This document shows positions 1 to 8,274 of a DNA stretch of 64,000 nt, piece by piece. This stretch comes from Oscillospiraceae bacterium (GTDB taxonomy: Bacteria; Bacillota; Clostridia; Oscillospirales; Acutalibacteraceae). Positions within the stretch are counted from its first letter, which is position 1; each line of letters starts with the position of its first letter. Both the position numbers and the translations under genes were made by a program. A model generated the notes under the pieces. The model made no database searches. It was given only the letters and a program-made list of their open reading frames with translations, and had not been told where the DNA came from. The stretch spans positions 124,001-188,000 of the forward strand of contig JAIRXU010000017.1 in assembly GCA_031268095.1 (NCBI GenBank). The letters are read 5' to 3'.

Positions 1-548
1 TCGGGGACAATGAAATCCGGATGCTCGTCAAAATACTGTTCCAGCCAGCCCTGGTATTTGCTCAGCGCCAGGAAGTAGGCCTCTTCTTTTGCGGGGACGA
101 CGTCTCGCCCGCAGTCCGGGCACTTGCCGTCCGTCAGCTGGGACTGCGTCCAGAAGCTCTCGCACGGCGTACAGTAAAGCCCCTCGTATTCCCCTTTATA
201 AATATCCCCCTGGTCGTACAGCTTCTGGAACGCGGCGGCAACGGCTTTTTCGTGATGGCTGTCGGTCGTGCGGATGAACTGGTCGTACCGCACACCGATA
301 CACTCGAACACCGCCTGCATTCCCGACGTCACCCGGTCAGCATATTCCTTCGGAGACACGCCTTCCTTCTCCGCCAGGGTTTCGATCTTCTGGCCGTGCT
401 CATCGGTCCCGGTCAGGAACCAGACGTCGTAGCCCTGCATTCGTTTCCAGCGAGCCAGCATATCCGTGACTACGTGATCGTAGCAGTTCCCAATGTGGGG
501 TTTCTGCGAGGCGTAGGGGATGGCGGTGGTGATGTAATACTTTTTCAT
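1..548 (-). CDS. metG: Methionyl-tRNA synthetase, N-terminal part (cut by window edge)
   Basis: Charges tRNA-Met with methionine in the cytoplasm. Only the first ~182 residues are in the window; the gene runs off the left edge. The ATP-binding HIGH-class signature is seen as KPHIGN (residues 16-21), followed by TGTDEHGQK (46-54). Two cysteine pairs, CTPC (126-129) and CPDC (143-146), form the zinc knuckle of the long-type enzyme. The ATG at 548 follows an AAAGGAG ribosome binding site. It is downstream of, and probably partly read from, the foldase gene on the same strand. Confidence 0.95.
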   Translation of the reverse strand, partial: MKKYYITTAIPYASQKPHIGNCYDHVVTDMLARWKRMQGYDVWFLTGTDEHGQKIETLAEKEGVSPKEYADRVTSGMQAVFECIGVRYDQFIRTTDSHHEKAVAAAFQKLYDQGDIYKGEYEGLYCTPCESFWTQSQLTDGKCPDCGRDVVPAKEEAYFLALSKYQGWLEQYFDEHPDFIVP

Positions 549-635
549 GCGGACTCGCTCCTTTTCCCGACGTATCTAAAAATAATAAATATATATGCTC
601 AACTTAAGTATTGCCTGCCTTGGAAATGAAGAACC

Positions 636-664
636 GGGCGCGGGAGAGTCTTCCTCCTGCGCCC
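636..664. terminator. GC-rich hairpin between the foldase gene and metG
   Basis: GGGCGC-GGGAG (636-646) pairs with CTCC-T-GCGCCC (654-664) around a seven-base loop. The T-rich tail is on the plus-strand side (TTCGTTTT), while the minus side has only a weak T stretch. It may therefore attenuate rather than stop minus-strand transcription into metG. Confidence 0.4.
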
Positions 665-682
665 TTCGTTTTAACGTCTCAA

Positions 683-2338
683 TCAGTAGGCGCCGGAGGA
701 CAGCGCCTGTTGCACCATCTCATCGGTCTTCTTCTTCGCTTCCTTCAGCGCTCGCTTACGGGCGAAGTCATAGCTCTTGACCTTGTATTCCGGCTTGGCC
801 CTCAGTTCTTCGAGATACGCCGTGAAATCATCCGACACCTTCTTGTCCATCAGGTCGGTTTTCCAGACGAAGTCGTCCGTGTTGGTCTTGCTGTAAAGAA
901 TCACGGCATATCCGCTCGCACTTTCCAGCGCCGCCGCGTCTCCGGCCTTGCGCTCGTCGGCAAACACCCAGGTTTCCACTTTGTCGCCCTCGCCGGTTCC
1001 GCCGGCGCGGACCTTCTCCTTCAGCCCGCCGTCCTCCGGCGCGCTCTCGCCCGCCGTTTCTTTCACCAGTTGGACGAAGGCGTCCGCCGTCGCGCCCGCT
1101 TCCTTCCATTTGGCCAAGAAAGCGTCGGCACTCTTTTTGGTGTTGGCCTTGTCCGCGTCGCTGGGCGTGGAAGAACCGTCGCTGGCGGTGGGGTAGGGGA
1201 AACTATAGGCGTAGTAGTTCACCGTCGTCGCCGGATACTGTGTGCGCACAAGGTAGAGGACATAAAATGTGGTTTCGTTCTCGACAACAGTGGCTTCCCC
1301 GGCCTTGCGCTCCGCCGCGAAGAGCCACTTCGCCGCATCTTCGCCGTAACTGGCCAGATCCGCCTTTGACTTGCGGAAAACAGCGGTGTCGTTCGCCGCG
1401 TCATAGTTCTCTTCGTTCTTCGCTTCCCGCGCCTGCGCGAGGAAAGACGCCTCGTCCTTGACGGCGGCCAGCATTGCTTCCGCTTTTTTCTTGGTTTCCG
1501 CGTCCGCCGCGCCCTGCCGAACCTTGATCTGCTCGTCCGTCTCCGTTTCGTCCTGCGCGTCCACCGGCGTCTTTTGGAAAGCGAACGCCCGCAGGCTCAC
1601 GATGTTATATTCCGAAGGGTTGTCGTCGTAATCCTTTTGCAGTTCCGCGTCTGTGTGGTTACCCCGGAACTCTTCCTGCTTTTTCTCCTGGAAAATCCGG
1701 ACAACCGCATCCCGCTCAAGGAAAGAGCGGAACTTGTGCTCCGTGATGCCCGGCAGCAGCGTCACGCGCAGGTAGGCGCTGAGGCTCAGGCCGCTGAGGT
1801 TGGCGGTTTCCCGCTGCTGCGCGAGTTCGCCGTCGATTTCGACTTTGTCGTCTTCACTGGGCTTGATCCCGGCCTTTTCCGCCTCCTGGCTGAGGATCAG
1901 CAGGTCTGTCATCTGGGACTTGCTCTGGTTGTCCAGGTAGGCGTCCCAAGTCATCGGCTTCTCGTCCTCGTCCGTATAGGGACTCTTCTGGTCAAAGGGG
2001 GAAATCTTGGTGTTGAGCCCAATAAAATCCCCGTAGGTTTGCGCGTACTGCGCGTACTGGCTGTATTGCTGATCGAAGTAGAATACGTATTCCGGGACGG
2101 TGACGACGTTTTTGCCCACCTTGATCACAGGCAGCAGACGGTTTGGGATCCCAAAACTGGATCCGTAGAGATATCCGAGCCCGCACACGACCGTCACGGC
2201 CAGCAACACGGCAACGATCTTCACGATCACGGATGTCCCATCCACTTTCGCGGTTTTCTTGCCGGCTTTTTTGGCCTCCTTGGCCAGGCGCTTTTTGCGC
2301 TCCTTCCGGTAGCGCTCCTGTTCATTGATGTTAGCCAT
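683..2338 (-). CDS. PrsA/SurA-like membrane-anchored foldase (peptidylprolyl isomerase family)
   Basis: A 551-residue protein with a highly basic cytoplasmic N-terminus (residues 1-31), one membrane segment (~33-56, VKIVAVLLAVTVVCGLGYLYG) and a long extracytoplasmic part. Segments around 60-230 resemble the SurA/PrsA N-terminal helical region, and two later segments have the layout of parvulin-like domains, with repeated AERKAG and DERKAGD motifs. The family helps secreted proteins fold outside the membrane. There is no lipobox, so it is a signal-anchor protein rather than a PrsA lipoprotein. The ATG at 2338 is chosen because AAGGAAGG lies just upstream; an in-frame upstream start lacks one. 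Isomerase activity itself is not shown by the sequence. Confidence 0.75.
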   Translation of the reverse strand: MANINEQERYRKERKKRLAKEAKKAGKKTAKVDGTSVIVKIVAVLLAVTVVCGLGYLYGSSFGIPNRLLPVIKVGKNVVTVPEYVFYFDQQYSQYAQYAQTYGDFIGLNTKISPFDQKSPYTDEDEKPMTWDAYLDNQSKSQMTDLLILSQEAEKAGIKPSEDDKVEIDGELAQQRETANLSGLSLSAYLRVTLLPGITEHKFRSFLERDAVVRIFQEKKQEEFRGNHTDAELQKDYDDNPSEYNIVSLRAFAFQKTPVDAQDETETDEQIKVRQGAADAETKKKAEAMLAAVKDEASFLAQAREAKNEENYDAANDTAVFRKSKADLASYGEDAAKWLFAAERKAGEATVVENETTFYVLYLVRTQYPATTVNYYAYSFPYPTASDGSSTPSDADKANTKKSADAFLAKWKEAGATADAFVQLVKETAGESAPEDGGLKEKVRAGGTGEGDKVETWVFADERKAGDAAALESASGYAVILYSKTNTDDFVWKTDLMDKKVSDDFTAYLEELRAKPEYKVKSYDFARKRALKEAKKKTDEMVQQALSSGAY

Positions 2339-2403
2339 ACTTCTTGTCCTTCCTTTCGATGATAAAACCGCCCCACGCATTTCACGTTTGGCACAACGGA
2401 TCT

Positions 2404-2432
2404 ATTTTATACCAATTTAACACGCATTACAA
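2404..2432 (-). promoter_or_regulatory. Vegetative promoter for the foldase gene
   Basis: Read on the minus strand, TTGTAA (-35) and TAAAAT (-10) are separated by 17 bases, about 65 bases upstream of the foldase start codon. Confidence 0.55.
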
Positions 2433-2472
2433 GAGGAAAGGCCAAAAAAAGTCAGATTTTTTTCTAAATAAT

Positions 2473-3459
2473 CTACTCGGGCACCTGTTTTCCAAACAAT
2501 TCCTCCGCAAACCACACGTCCGATACCCGCACGTCCAGTCCTTGCAGCCCTTCCAGCGCTGCCGCCGGGGTCATGAAATCGAACACCAGCCGCCAGGAGC
2601 ATAGGCACTGCTTCTTGTAGCCGCCCACCTGCCGCTGCTCCCGGCTGCCGTATTTTCCGTCCCCCAGCAGTCCATGGCCCAGCGCCGCGAACTGAGCGCG
2701 AATCTGGTGGGTCCGCCCCGTCAGCAGTTCAACCTCCAGCAGGCTCAGCCCCCCGCGCTCCGCCAGCACCCGGTAATTCGTCAGGATTTCTTTCGCATCC
2801 GGCTGAGGGCTGGCGGAAACATGAACCAGCCCCCGTTCGCCGTCTTTGCGCAGCCAGCCCCGCAGCTGCCGCCAGTTCGCCACCAGCGGAACCCCCTGGG
2901 CCGGTGTCCCGTGCACGGCGCAAAGGTAGAATTTGTGCAGCTCCCGGCGTTTCATTTTTTCATTGAGAATTCGCAGCGCCTCCGCCGTCTTCGCGGCGAT
3001 GACGATCCCTCGGGTGTTGCGGTCAATGCGGTTCACCAGCGCCGGAACGAAAGTGTTCTCCTTTGCCGGGTCGTAAGCTCCCGCTTCATAAAGATACCGC
3101 TGCACCCGGCCGATCAAGGTATCGCAGTACTCGTCCCCGTCGGGATGGCAGAGCAGGCCGACACTTTTGTCCAGCAACAGGATATTTTCATCTTCATAGA
3201 GCACCCGCAGCGCCGTCCCCGCCCGCAGAAAATCATATTGGTAGGGCTTCGGCGCGAAGAACTCGTCGGGCAGGTAGCAGTCCAGCCGATCCCCGGCCCG
3301 CAACCGCGCGGCGCCTTCGGTCCGCCCCCGGTTGAGCTTGACATTCTTCTGCCGCAGGGCCTTATAAAGCAGCGGCGCTGGCAGGGCAGGGGCCGCCTTG
3401 CGCAAAAATGCGTCCAGCCGCTGTCCGGCGTCGTTCTCGGTTATCCAAAACTGTTTCAG
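2473..3459 (-). CDS. RluA/RluD-family 23S rRNA pseudouridine synthase, CTG start
   Basis: Converts uridines in RNA to pseudouridine. The N-terminus reads as an S4-like RNA-binding region (DAGQRLDAFL), followed by the catalytic domain with the RID aspartate in NRIDRNTRG and the late motif LLTGRTHQIRAQFA. Length is 328 residues, normal for the family. The frame has no ATG or GTG before the S4 region: a stop codon lies only about ten codons upstream. A CTG at 3459 is preceded by AAGGGAGG with eight-base spacing and gives LKQFWITENDAGQRLD, matching the usual family start. A TTG at 3405 would remove half of the S4 domain. Confidence 0.88.
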   Translation of the reverse strand: MKQFWITENDAGQRLDAFLRKAAPALPAPLLYKALRQKNVKLNRGRTEGAARLRAGDRLDCYLPDEFFAPKPYQYDFLRAGTALRVLYEDENILLLDKSVGLLCHPDGDEYCDTLIGRVQRYLYEAGAYDPAKENTFVPALVNRIDRNTRGIVIAAKTAEALRILNEKMKRRELHKFYLCAVHGTPAQGVPLVANWRQLRGWLRKDGERGLVHVSASPQPDAKEILTNYRVLAERGGLSLLEVELLTGRTHQIRAQFAALGHGLLGDGKYGSREQRQVGGYKKQCLCSWRLVFDFMTPAAALEGLQGLDVRVSDVWFAEELFGKQVPE

Positions 3460-3563
3460 TGCGGCCGCCTCCCTTCCCGGAAATCATACACCATTTTGGC
3501 GTTCCCGTCAAGGGAAAGTTCCTCGCACAGGTTCATTTCTCCACGATTTTCCTCTTTTTTCTC

Positions 3564-3592
3564 TTGCTTTTTTCGCTCCGCTACGTTATAAT
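3564..3592 (+). promoter_or_regulatory. Strong vegetative promoter upstream of the O-antigen-ligase-like gene
   Basis: TTGCTT (3564-3569), a 17-base spacer and a perfect TATAAT (3587-3592). Transcription should begin near 3599, which makes the ATG at 3599 almost leaderless and favours the GTG start at 3632. Confidence 0.75.
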
Positions 3593-3631
3593 AGACTCAT
3601 GAAAATATATGCAATGTGGGGTGATGCGACC

Positions 3632-5047
3632 GTGAGCAGTGATACCCTGACCCGGAAAAACCGGACTTTATATGCGTTCCGCTGGTTCATGACCTCTCCC
3701 TGGGGCTTGCTGGTCCAGGCTTTGGCTGCTTGCGCCGTCAGCCTTGCCCACGCGGAAGTCCAGGGGATGGTTGCCTTCCTGGTCTTTTTTTCTTTGGTCA
3801 TGGTTTTATGCGACGATATTCTGGCCACCACGGCGCCATTCCTCCTGGCTGCCTCGTTCCTGATCAAAATGCATGACTCCTACGCGACATTTCTTCCCTA
3901 CTGGTGGCTGGTGTTTTTCCCCGCCGGAGGAATGATCTTTCATTTTTGGGTCTACCGGGGCAAGTTTGAGCGGGGCCAGGCCTTTTGGCCGATCCTCGCG
4001 GTCTCGGCGGCAATTACCCTCGGCGGAATCGGCAGCATCTCCCTCAAAGAATATTTTTCCGGCGTATCGGTCTACCATGTCATTGCCTTGGGCTTCGGGA
4101 CGCTGCTGGCCTATGTCCTGCTCCGTTCCCAGATTCATGACAATCATCCCTACAGCCTCAGTTCCTACTTTTCGCACCTGATGCTGACCGTTGGGCTTTT
4201 CGTCTGCTTCATGATCTTCCAGTACTATTTGGAAAACTGGGAAGCCGTCCGGACGGAGGGAACCATTCTGGCTTTTCAGTGGCGCAACAACGCGTCCTCT
4301 CTGCTGATGCTGGCGCTGCCCTTCCCGTTTTACTTGGCGGTCAAGCGCCCGCCGTTCCTGCTGGCGGGTCTGCTGATGTTTCTGGGCCTGCTGCTAACGG
4401 GATCCCGGGGAGGGCTGCTCTTCGGCGGAATTGAGATGGTGATGTGCCTTTTCCTGCTCTTTTTGGCCGACAAAAAGCGCCGCGTGGTCTATCTTATTTT
4501 CACCGGGTTGCTCGTTGCCGTTGCGGTCGCCTTTTCCGGTGCGCTCTACGGCTTCTTTGGCGAAACGGTCAATCGCCTCATTCTGGGAATTTCCCGGGGG
4601 GACAAAGAAGTCCGCGTCGGTCTGTTCCGCCGTGCGCTGGAGGACTTCCGGCGGCATCCGCTCTTCGGTACGGGGCTGGGCTACATGGGCAACCGGGACG
4701 TTCACCTTTCCGCAAAATTCGCCCTGTGCTGGTACCACTGCGAACCTCTGCAAATCCTCGCGAGCCTCGGTCTGGCCGGCGCGGCGGCGTACCTTTTCCA
4801 GCTTGTCGTCCGTCTGCGGATCCTCCTGCGGCGCCGGACCATTTTCCATATCACCCTCTTCGTCGCTTATGCGGGGATTGAGATGATGTCCCTGGTCAAC
4901 CCCGGCGTGTTCGCGCCGATCCCTTACCTGCTGGTCGTGACGATGTTCCTCGTTGTGGCGGAAAAGGTCAGCGTCCAGCCCCAATCCTTCCGGCAGGAAC
5001 AGCTGCTGCGGTACGATCAGATTTTTCACGCGACGCTGAAAAAATAA
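3632..5047 (+). CDS. O-antigen ligase/polymerase-like (Wzy_C family) membrane protein
   Basis: A 471-residue polytopic membrane protein with roughly ten to twelve hydrophobic segments. The signature of the O-antigen ligase family is clear: GSRGG near the middle, followed after two segments by a loop with RRHPLFGTGLGYMGN and then CEPLQILASLGLAG. Proteins of this family join or polymerise lipid-linked glycans outside the membrane; in a Gram-positive the likely product is capsule, exopolysaccharide or cell-wall polymer. The GTG at 3632 is chosen because TGGGGTGAT lies before it and the promoter places the transcript start near 3599; ATG 3599 in the same frame is the alternative. No other glycan genes are adjacent, so the substrate is unknown. 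Confidence 0.8.
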   Translation: MSSDTLTRKNRTLYAFRWFMTSPWGLLVQALAACAVSLAHAEVQGMVAFLVFFSLVMVLCDDILATTAPFLLAASFLIKMHDSYATFLPYWWLVFFPAGGMIFHFWVYRGKFERGQAFWPILAVSAAITLGGIGSISLKEYFSGVSVYHVIALGFGTLLAYVLLRSQIHDNHPYSLSSYFSHLMLTVGLFVCFMIFQYYLENWEAVRTEGTILAFQWRNNASSLLMLALPFPFYLAVKRPPFLLAGLLMFLGLLLTGSRGGLLFGGIEMVMCLFLLFLADKKRRVVYLIFTGLLVAVAVAFSGALYGFFGETVNRLILGISRGDKEVRVGLFRRALEDFRRHPLFGTGLGYMGNRDVHLSAKFALCWYHCEPLQILASLGLAGAAAYLFQLVVRLRILLRRRTIFHITLFVAYAGIEMMSLVNPGVFAPIPYLLVVTMFLVVAEKVSVQPQSFRQEQLLRYDQIFHATLKK

Positions 5048-5052
5048 AAAAG

Positions 5053-5082
5053 AACTCCCGGCCCAGCGGACCGGGAGTTTTA
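5053..5082. terminator. Bidirectional rho-independent terminator
   Basis: AACTCCCGG (5053-5061) pairs with CCGGGAGTT (5071-5079). A T stretch follows on the plus side and an A stretch precedes it, so it can serve both the plus-strand membrane protein and the minus-strand ECF S component that converge here. Confidence 0.85.
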
Positions 5083-5114
5083 TTGGGTTTATTCTTGAAC
5101 CACTGTAACTCCCG

Positions 5115-5729
5115 TTACTGCATCCGTTTCAGCGCCTGCCGCAGCGCCTCGCTGACCGGAACCAGCAGAACGACGGCGGCGGCAATCTCAATCGGCGCAT
5201 TCAGCCCCGCCGCCGCTGTGATATACTTGCCCCAGCCGCCGATTTGGATGCCGCCCAAATCCAGCTGCGTGTTATAAAGCAAATAAAGGGAACTGAGCAC
5301 CAGCGCCGAATTGACGACCGCTCCGCCCGCGGCGGACAGTCCCGCGCCCAGGGCCCGGAGAGCGCCTTTTTCGCCGAAGCGCCGGAACGCGCCCGCGATA
5401 AGCCCGGCCACCAGCCCCGCGAGCACCCGGGGGACCAAGGCTACCAGCGGATTGCGGAAGATGATCCCCTCCAGAGGCGTCGGCGGTGCGACAACGGCCT
5501 TAATGATGCAGGTGATTCCCCAGACCGCGCCGAGGGCCGCGCCGTCCGGCGCGCCGAACACGATCGCGCCCACCAGCACCGGCAAGTGAATAATGGTGAC
5601 GGCAAAAAGGGGTGTCGTGATGTACCCCACCGGCGTCGCGGTCAGAACGATGATCAGGGCGCTCAGCATGGAAAATGCCGTCAGGTGAAAGATCTTCTGG
5701 TGCTGGGTCAGGGTTTTCTTGGATGCCAT
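5115..5729 (-). CDS. ECF transporter S component, probably for pantothenate
   Basis: A 204-residue integral membrane protein with about six hydrophobic segments. Residues 15-80, with conserved ATPVGYITTP and HLPVLVGAIVFGAPDGAALG, match the S (substrate-capture) subunits of energy-coupling factor vitamin importers; such subunits work with a shared EcfA/EcfT module encoded elsewhere. It lies 51 bases behind coaX on the same strand, and S components placed next to pantothenate kinase are commonly pantothenate-specific (PanT), so that substrate is inferred from context rather than from binding residues. The ATG has AAGGAGG before it. Confidence 0.82.
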   Translation of the reverse strand: MASKKTLTQHQKIFHLTAFSMLSALIIVLTATPVGYITTPLFAVTIIHLPVLVGAIVFGAPDGAALGAVWGITCIIKAVVAPPTPLEGIIFRNPLVALVPRVLAGLVAGLIAGAFRRFGEKGALRALGAGLSAAGGAVVNSALVLSSLYLLYNTQLDLGGIQIGGWGKYITAAAGLNAPIEIAAAVVLLVPVSEALRQALKRMQ

Positions 5730-5780
5730 GGTAAATTCCTCCTTGCTGCCGCTCCGTTTTCTTTTGGATGCGGCGCATGT

Positions 5781-6572
5781 TTAATTAGCAGGATGGAGTC
5801 CCCGGTTCCGCCGGTAAATCTCCACGAGGCCCCGCAGAATCAGCTCGCCGTCGTAGATGATCTCCCGCGCGCAGTTGCTGACAATATCCCGGGCCAAACC
5901 GCCTGTCGCCACGACCGACGCCGCCCGCCCCAGTTCCCGCTCCATCCGGGCGCACATCCCATCGATCATGCATGCTGCGCCGAAGACGGTTCCCGACTGC
6001 ATGCTGTCGATGGTGTTGGTCCCGATGGTCCGCTCCGGCGCACGGAAACTGATGCGCGGCAGCTGGGACGTGCTGGCCGATAAAGCGTCCAGAGAAAGAT
6101 TGACCCCGGCGGCAATGGTGCAGCCCAAAAAATCCCCGCGCGCATCCACCGCACTGATCTTAGTGGCCGTCCCCAGATCCACCACCAGACACGGCAATGG
6201 ATAGAAGGCCTTCGCCGCGACGGCGGAGGCGGTGAGATCGGACCCAAGCTGGGCGGGATTGTCGATGCGGATATTCAGGCCTGTCTTGACTCCGGGCAGC
6301 AGCACCAGCGGCGGCCGGCCTGTCAGCAGCTCGGCGGCTTCGGCGATGGCCTGGGTCATCTCCGTCACCACACAGCTCACGACGGCGTCCCGGCATACCG
6401 CCGGATCCGCCTGGTGCAGCCGGAACACTTGCAGCAGTTCCACTGCCAGCTGGTCGCTGGTGAGGATCCGCTGCGTCGCCAGCCGCGAGCGGAACCGCAG
6501 CTTGGGTTCCCGCCCCAGGTCATAGACGCCCAGCGTAATGTTGGAATTGCCCGCGTCAATGGTCAGCAACAT
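5781..6572 (-). CDS. coaX: Type III pantothenate kinase
   Basis: Phosphorylates pantothenate with ATP, the first committed step to coenzyme A. At 263 residues it has normal length. The ASKHA-fold phosphate motif is LLTIDAGNSN at the N-terminus; the second motif, VVDLGTATKISAVD, and ATGGLA near the C-terminus complete the site. The ATG is preceded by AAGGAGG. It leads a two-gene unit with the ECF S component, coupling vitamin uptake to its trapping by phosphorylation. Confidence 0.96.
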   Translation of the reverse strand: MLLTIDAGNSNITLGVYDLGREPKLRFRSRLATQRILTSDQLAVELLQVFRLHQADPAVCRDAVVSCVVTEMTQAIAEAAELLTGRPPLVLLPGVKTGLNIRIDNPAQLGSDLTASAVAAKAFYPLPCLVVDLGTATKISAVDARGDFLGCTIAAGVNLSLDALSASTSQLPRISFRAPERTIGTNTIDSMQSGTVFGAACMIDGMCARMERELGRAASVVATGGLARDIVSNCAREIIYDGELILRGLVEIYRRNRGLHPAN

Positions 6573-6596
6573 AGGATTTCCCTCCTTGCCGCTTCT

Positions 6597-6625
6597 ATTA
6601 TACCGGATTCCCGCAAAAAAATCAA
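6597..6625 (-). promoter_or_regulatory. Vegetative promoter of coaX
   Basis: On the minus strand TTGATT, a 17-base spacer and a perfect TATAAT, ending about 25 bases before the coaX start codon. Confidence 0.75.
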
Positions 6626-6654
6626 ACGGTTTTCCGCAATTTGCTTGAATTTAC

Positions 6655-6683
6655 TTGCAAAATACCGGCAAATCGTGTAAAAT
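6655..6683 (+). promoter_or_regulatory. Vegetative promoter of mscL
   Basis: TTGCAA (6655-6660), a 17-base spacer and TAAAAT (6678-6683). The stretch AATCGTGTAAAAT is also found in the promoter at 37328-37356. Confidence 0.65.
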
Positions 6684-6730
6684 AGAAAACCGGATCATAA
6701 AAACAAGCCAACGCAAAGGGGGGAACGGTC

Positions 6731-7297
6731 ATCAAAGCCGATTCCAAACGCAGGGTCAGACACACGCTGCGCATCGTCACCAAAACGAACCGGGGATTCT
6801 GGAACGAATTCAAAGCGTTTGTCTCCAAAGGCAACGCCGTCAATCTTGCCATCGGCGTGGTGATCGGCGGATCCTTCCAAGCCATTGTCAATTCCGTGGC
6901 CAACGACATTATTATGCCTCTGGTAGGGATGGTCATCCGCGGCGTCGATTTCAGCCGCCTGTTCTGGTATTCCGGCCCGGCGCCGGACGTGCCCTTCATG
7001 ACTGCCGATGCGGCGCGGGAAGCGGAGCGGGTCGTCGTCAATTACGGCGTTCTGCTCACCAGCCTGCTCAATTTCTTCCTGGTGGCGATGACCATCTTCG
7101 GCGTTTACCGGCTGGTGAAAACCATCCGCAAGGCGGCCAGCAAACACCTGGACCTTCTCCCGGCCGAGCCGCCCCCGCCGCCGGCCGCGGCAAAGATATG
7201 CCCCTACTGTAAGTCCGAAATTCCCGCTGCGGCCGTCAAATGTGCCCACTGCACGTCCGACCTGCCGCCTGAACCGGCGGAAAGCGCGTCTGCTTAA
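6731..7297 (+). CDS. mscL: Large-conductance mechanosensitive channel with C-terminal zinc ribbon, no standard start codon
   Basis: Opens under membrane tension to release solutes during osmotic down-shock. The first transmembrane helix is NAVNLAIGVVIGGSFQAIV and is followed by the conserved DIIMPLVG; the second is VNYGVLLTSLLNFFLVAMTIF. A proline-rich linker leads to a zinc ribbon, CPYC...CAHC (residues 157-174), an add-on seen in some Gram-positive homologues. The open frame begins after TAA at 6698 and contains no ATG, GTG or TTG before the channel core. ATC at 6731 has GGGGGG seven bases upstream and is used here; CTG at 6767 is another option. The first GTG, at 6857, would delete half of helix one. 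Confidence 0.85.
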   Translation: MKADSKRRVRHTLRIVTKTNRGFWNEFKAFVSKGNAVNLAIGVVIGGSFQAIVNSVANDIIMPLVGMVIRGVDFSRLFWYSGPAPDVPFMTADAAREAERVVVNYGVLLTSLLNFFLVAMTIFGVYRLVKTIRKAASKHLDLLPAEPPPPPAAAKICPYCKSEIPAAAVKCAHCTSDLPPEPAESASA

Positions 7298-7333
7298 CTT
7301 TCGTATTTTTCATGCATATGAGGAGGTTCTCTT

Positions 7334-8134
7334 ATGATTCTCGGGTTCCTCGGCGTCGGCGTCATGGCCGGAGCCATTCTGCGGGCCGTTGTCCGGGAGG
7401 GGTTTGTCCCGCCCGAAGACTGCTTGGTTTACGACATCGTTCCCGCCGCCATGGAAGCGGTCCGCCCACTCGGCGTGCGCCTGGCCGGGAGCGCGGCAGA
7501 CGTTGCCGCCGCCGCGGACGTCCTCCAGCTTGGCACCAAACCCCAGGACATCGAAGCTCTGCTGCGGGCGATCGGCCCGGCCTTGGCGGATCGCGACCCT
7601 CTGATTTTGTCCATCGCCGCCGGAAAAAGCCTGGAAACCCTCGCCGCGGCATTGCCGTACGCACCCCGGCTGGCCCGGCTGGTTCCCAACGTCAACGCCA
7701 CCGTAGGGGAATCTATCACCGCTTACTGCCCGAACGAACGCGCCCGGGATGCGGAGACGCCGGCCTTTCTTGCGCGCTACTGCGGCTGCTTTGGGCGGGC
7801 GGTACCGCTGGAAGAGAAACAGGTCCCCGCGTTCTTTGCCCTGGCCGGGGCCGGCCCGGCGTATGCGTACCTTTTCCTGGATGAGATTGCCCGGGCGGGC
7901 GTTGCCTTGGGGCTGCGGAAAGATCTGGCGCTGGAAATCGCGGCGCAAATGGTCTTGGGCAGCGCGAAGAAGGTTCAGGCCGGGGAAGCCCATCCCTACG
8001 CCCTCATTGACCAGGTCTGCTCCCCCGGCGGGATCACCATCGCAGGGCTGGAAGCTCTGCGGGAACACGGATTCATTACCGCCGTGGACAAGGCCTTCCG
8101 CGCTGTGGTCCGGCGGGACAAAGAACTGGGCTGA
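7334..8134 (+). CDS. proC: Pyrroline-5-carboxylate reductase
   Basis: Reduces 1-pyrroline-5-carboxylate to proline with NAD(P)H, the last step of proline synthesis. The N-terminal Rossmann motif is ILGFLGVGVMAGAI; the C-terminal dimer and substrate region has FFALAGAGPAYAYLFLDE and the family signature QVCSPGGITIAGLEAL. Length is 266 residues, as usual. The ATG follows AGGAGG. Confidence 0.96.
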   Translation: MILGFLGVGVMAGAILRAVVREGFVPPEDCLVYDIVPAAMEAVRPLGVRLAGSAADVAAAADVLQLGTKPQDIEALLRAIGPALADRDPLILSIAAGKSLETLAAALPYAPRLARLVPNVNATVGESITAYCPNERARDAETPAFLARYCGCFGRAVPLEEKQVPAFFALAGAGPAYAYLFLDEIARAGVALGLRKDLALEIAAQMVLGSAKKVQAGEAHPYALIDQVCSPGGITIAGLEALREHGFITAVDKAFRAVVRRDKELG

Positions 8135-8274
8135 ATTCCGGCCTGTTCCCCGGAAAAGCGGAGGCAACCCCGGAAATATCGCAGAAAAGCGGGCGCATTC
8201 TCGGCATTCCGGCATACATACTAAGCGAACGGCGCAAAATAGTGAAGCATCCGAAATGAAGGAGGATCCTTTCC

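Noticed and set aside
549..682. T-box leader before metG
   Set aside because: Only 134 bases are available, with one simple hairpin and no recognisable T-box sequence or antiterminator.
6857..7297. Shorter mscL beginning at GTG 6857
   Set aside because: It would lose the first half of the first channel helix, including conserved residues.
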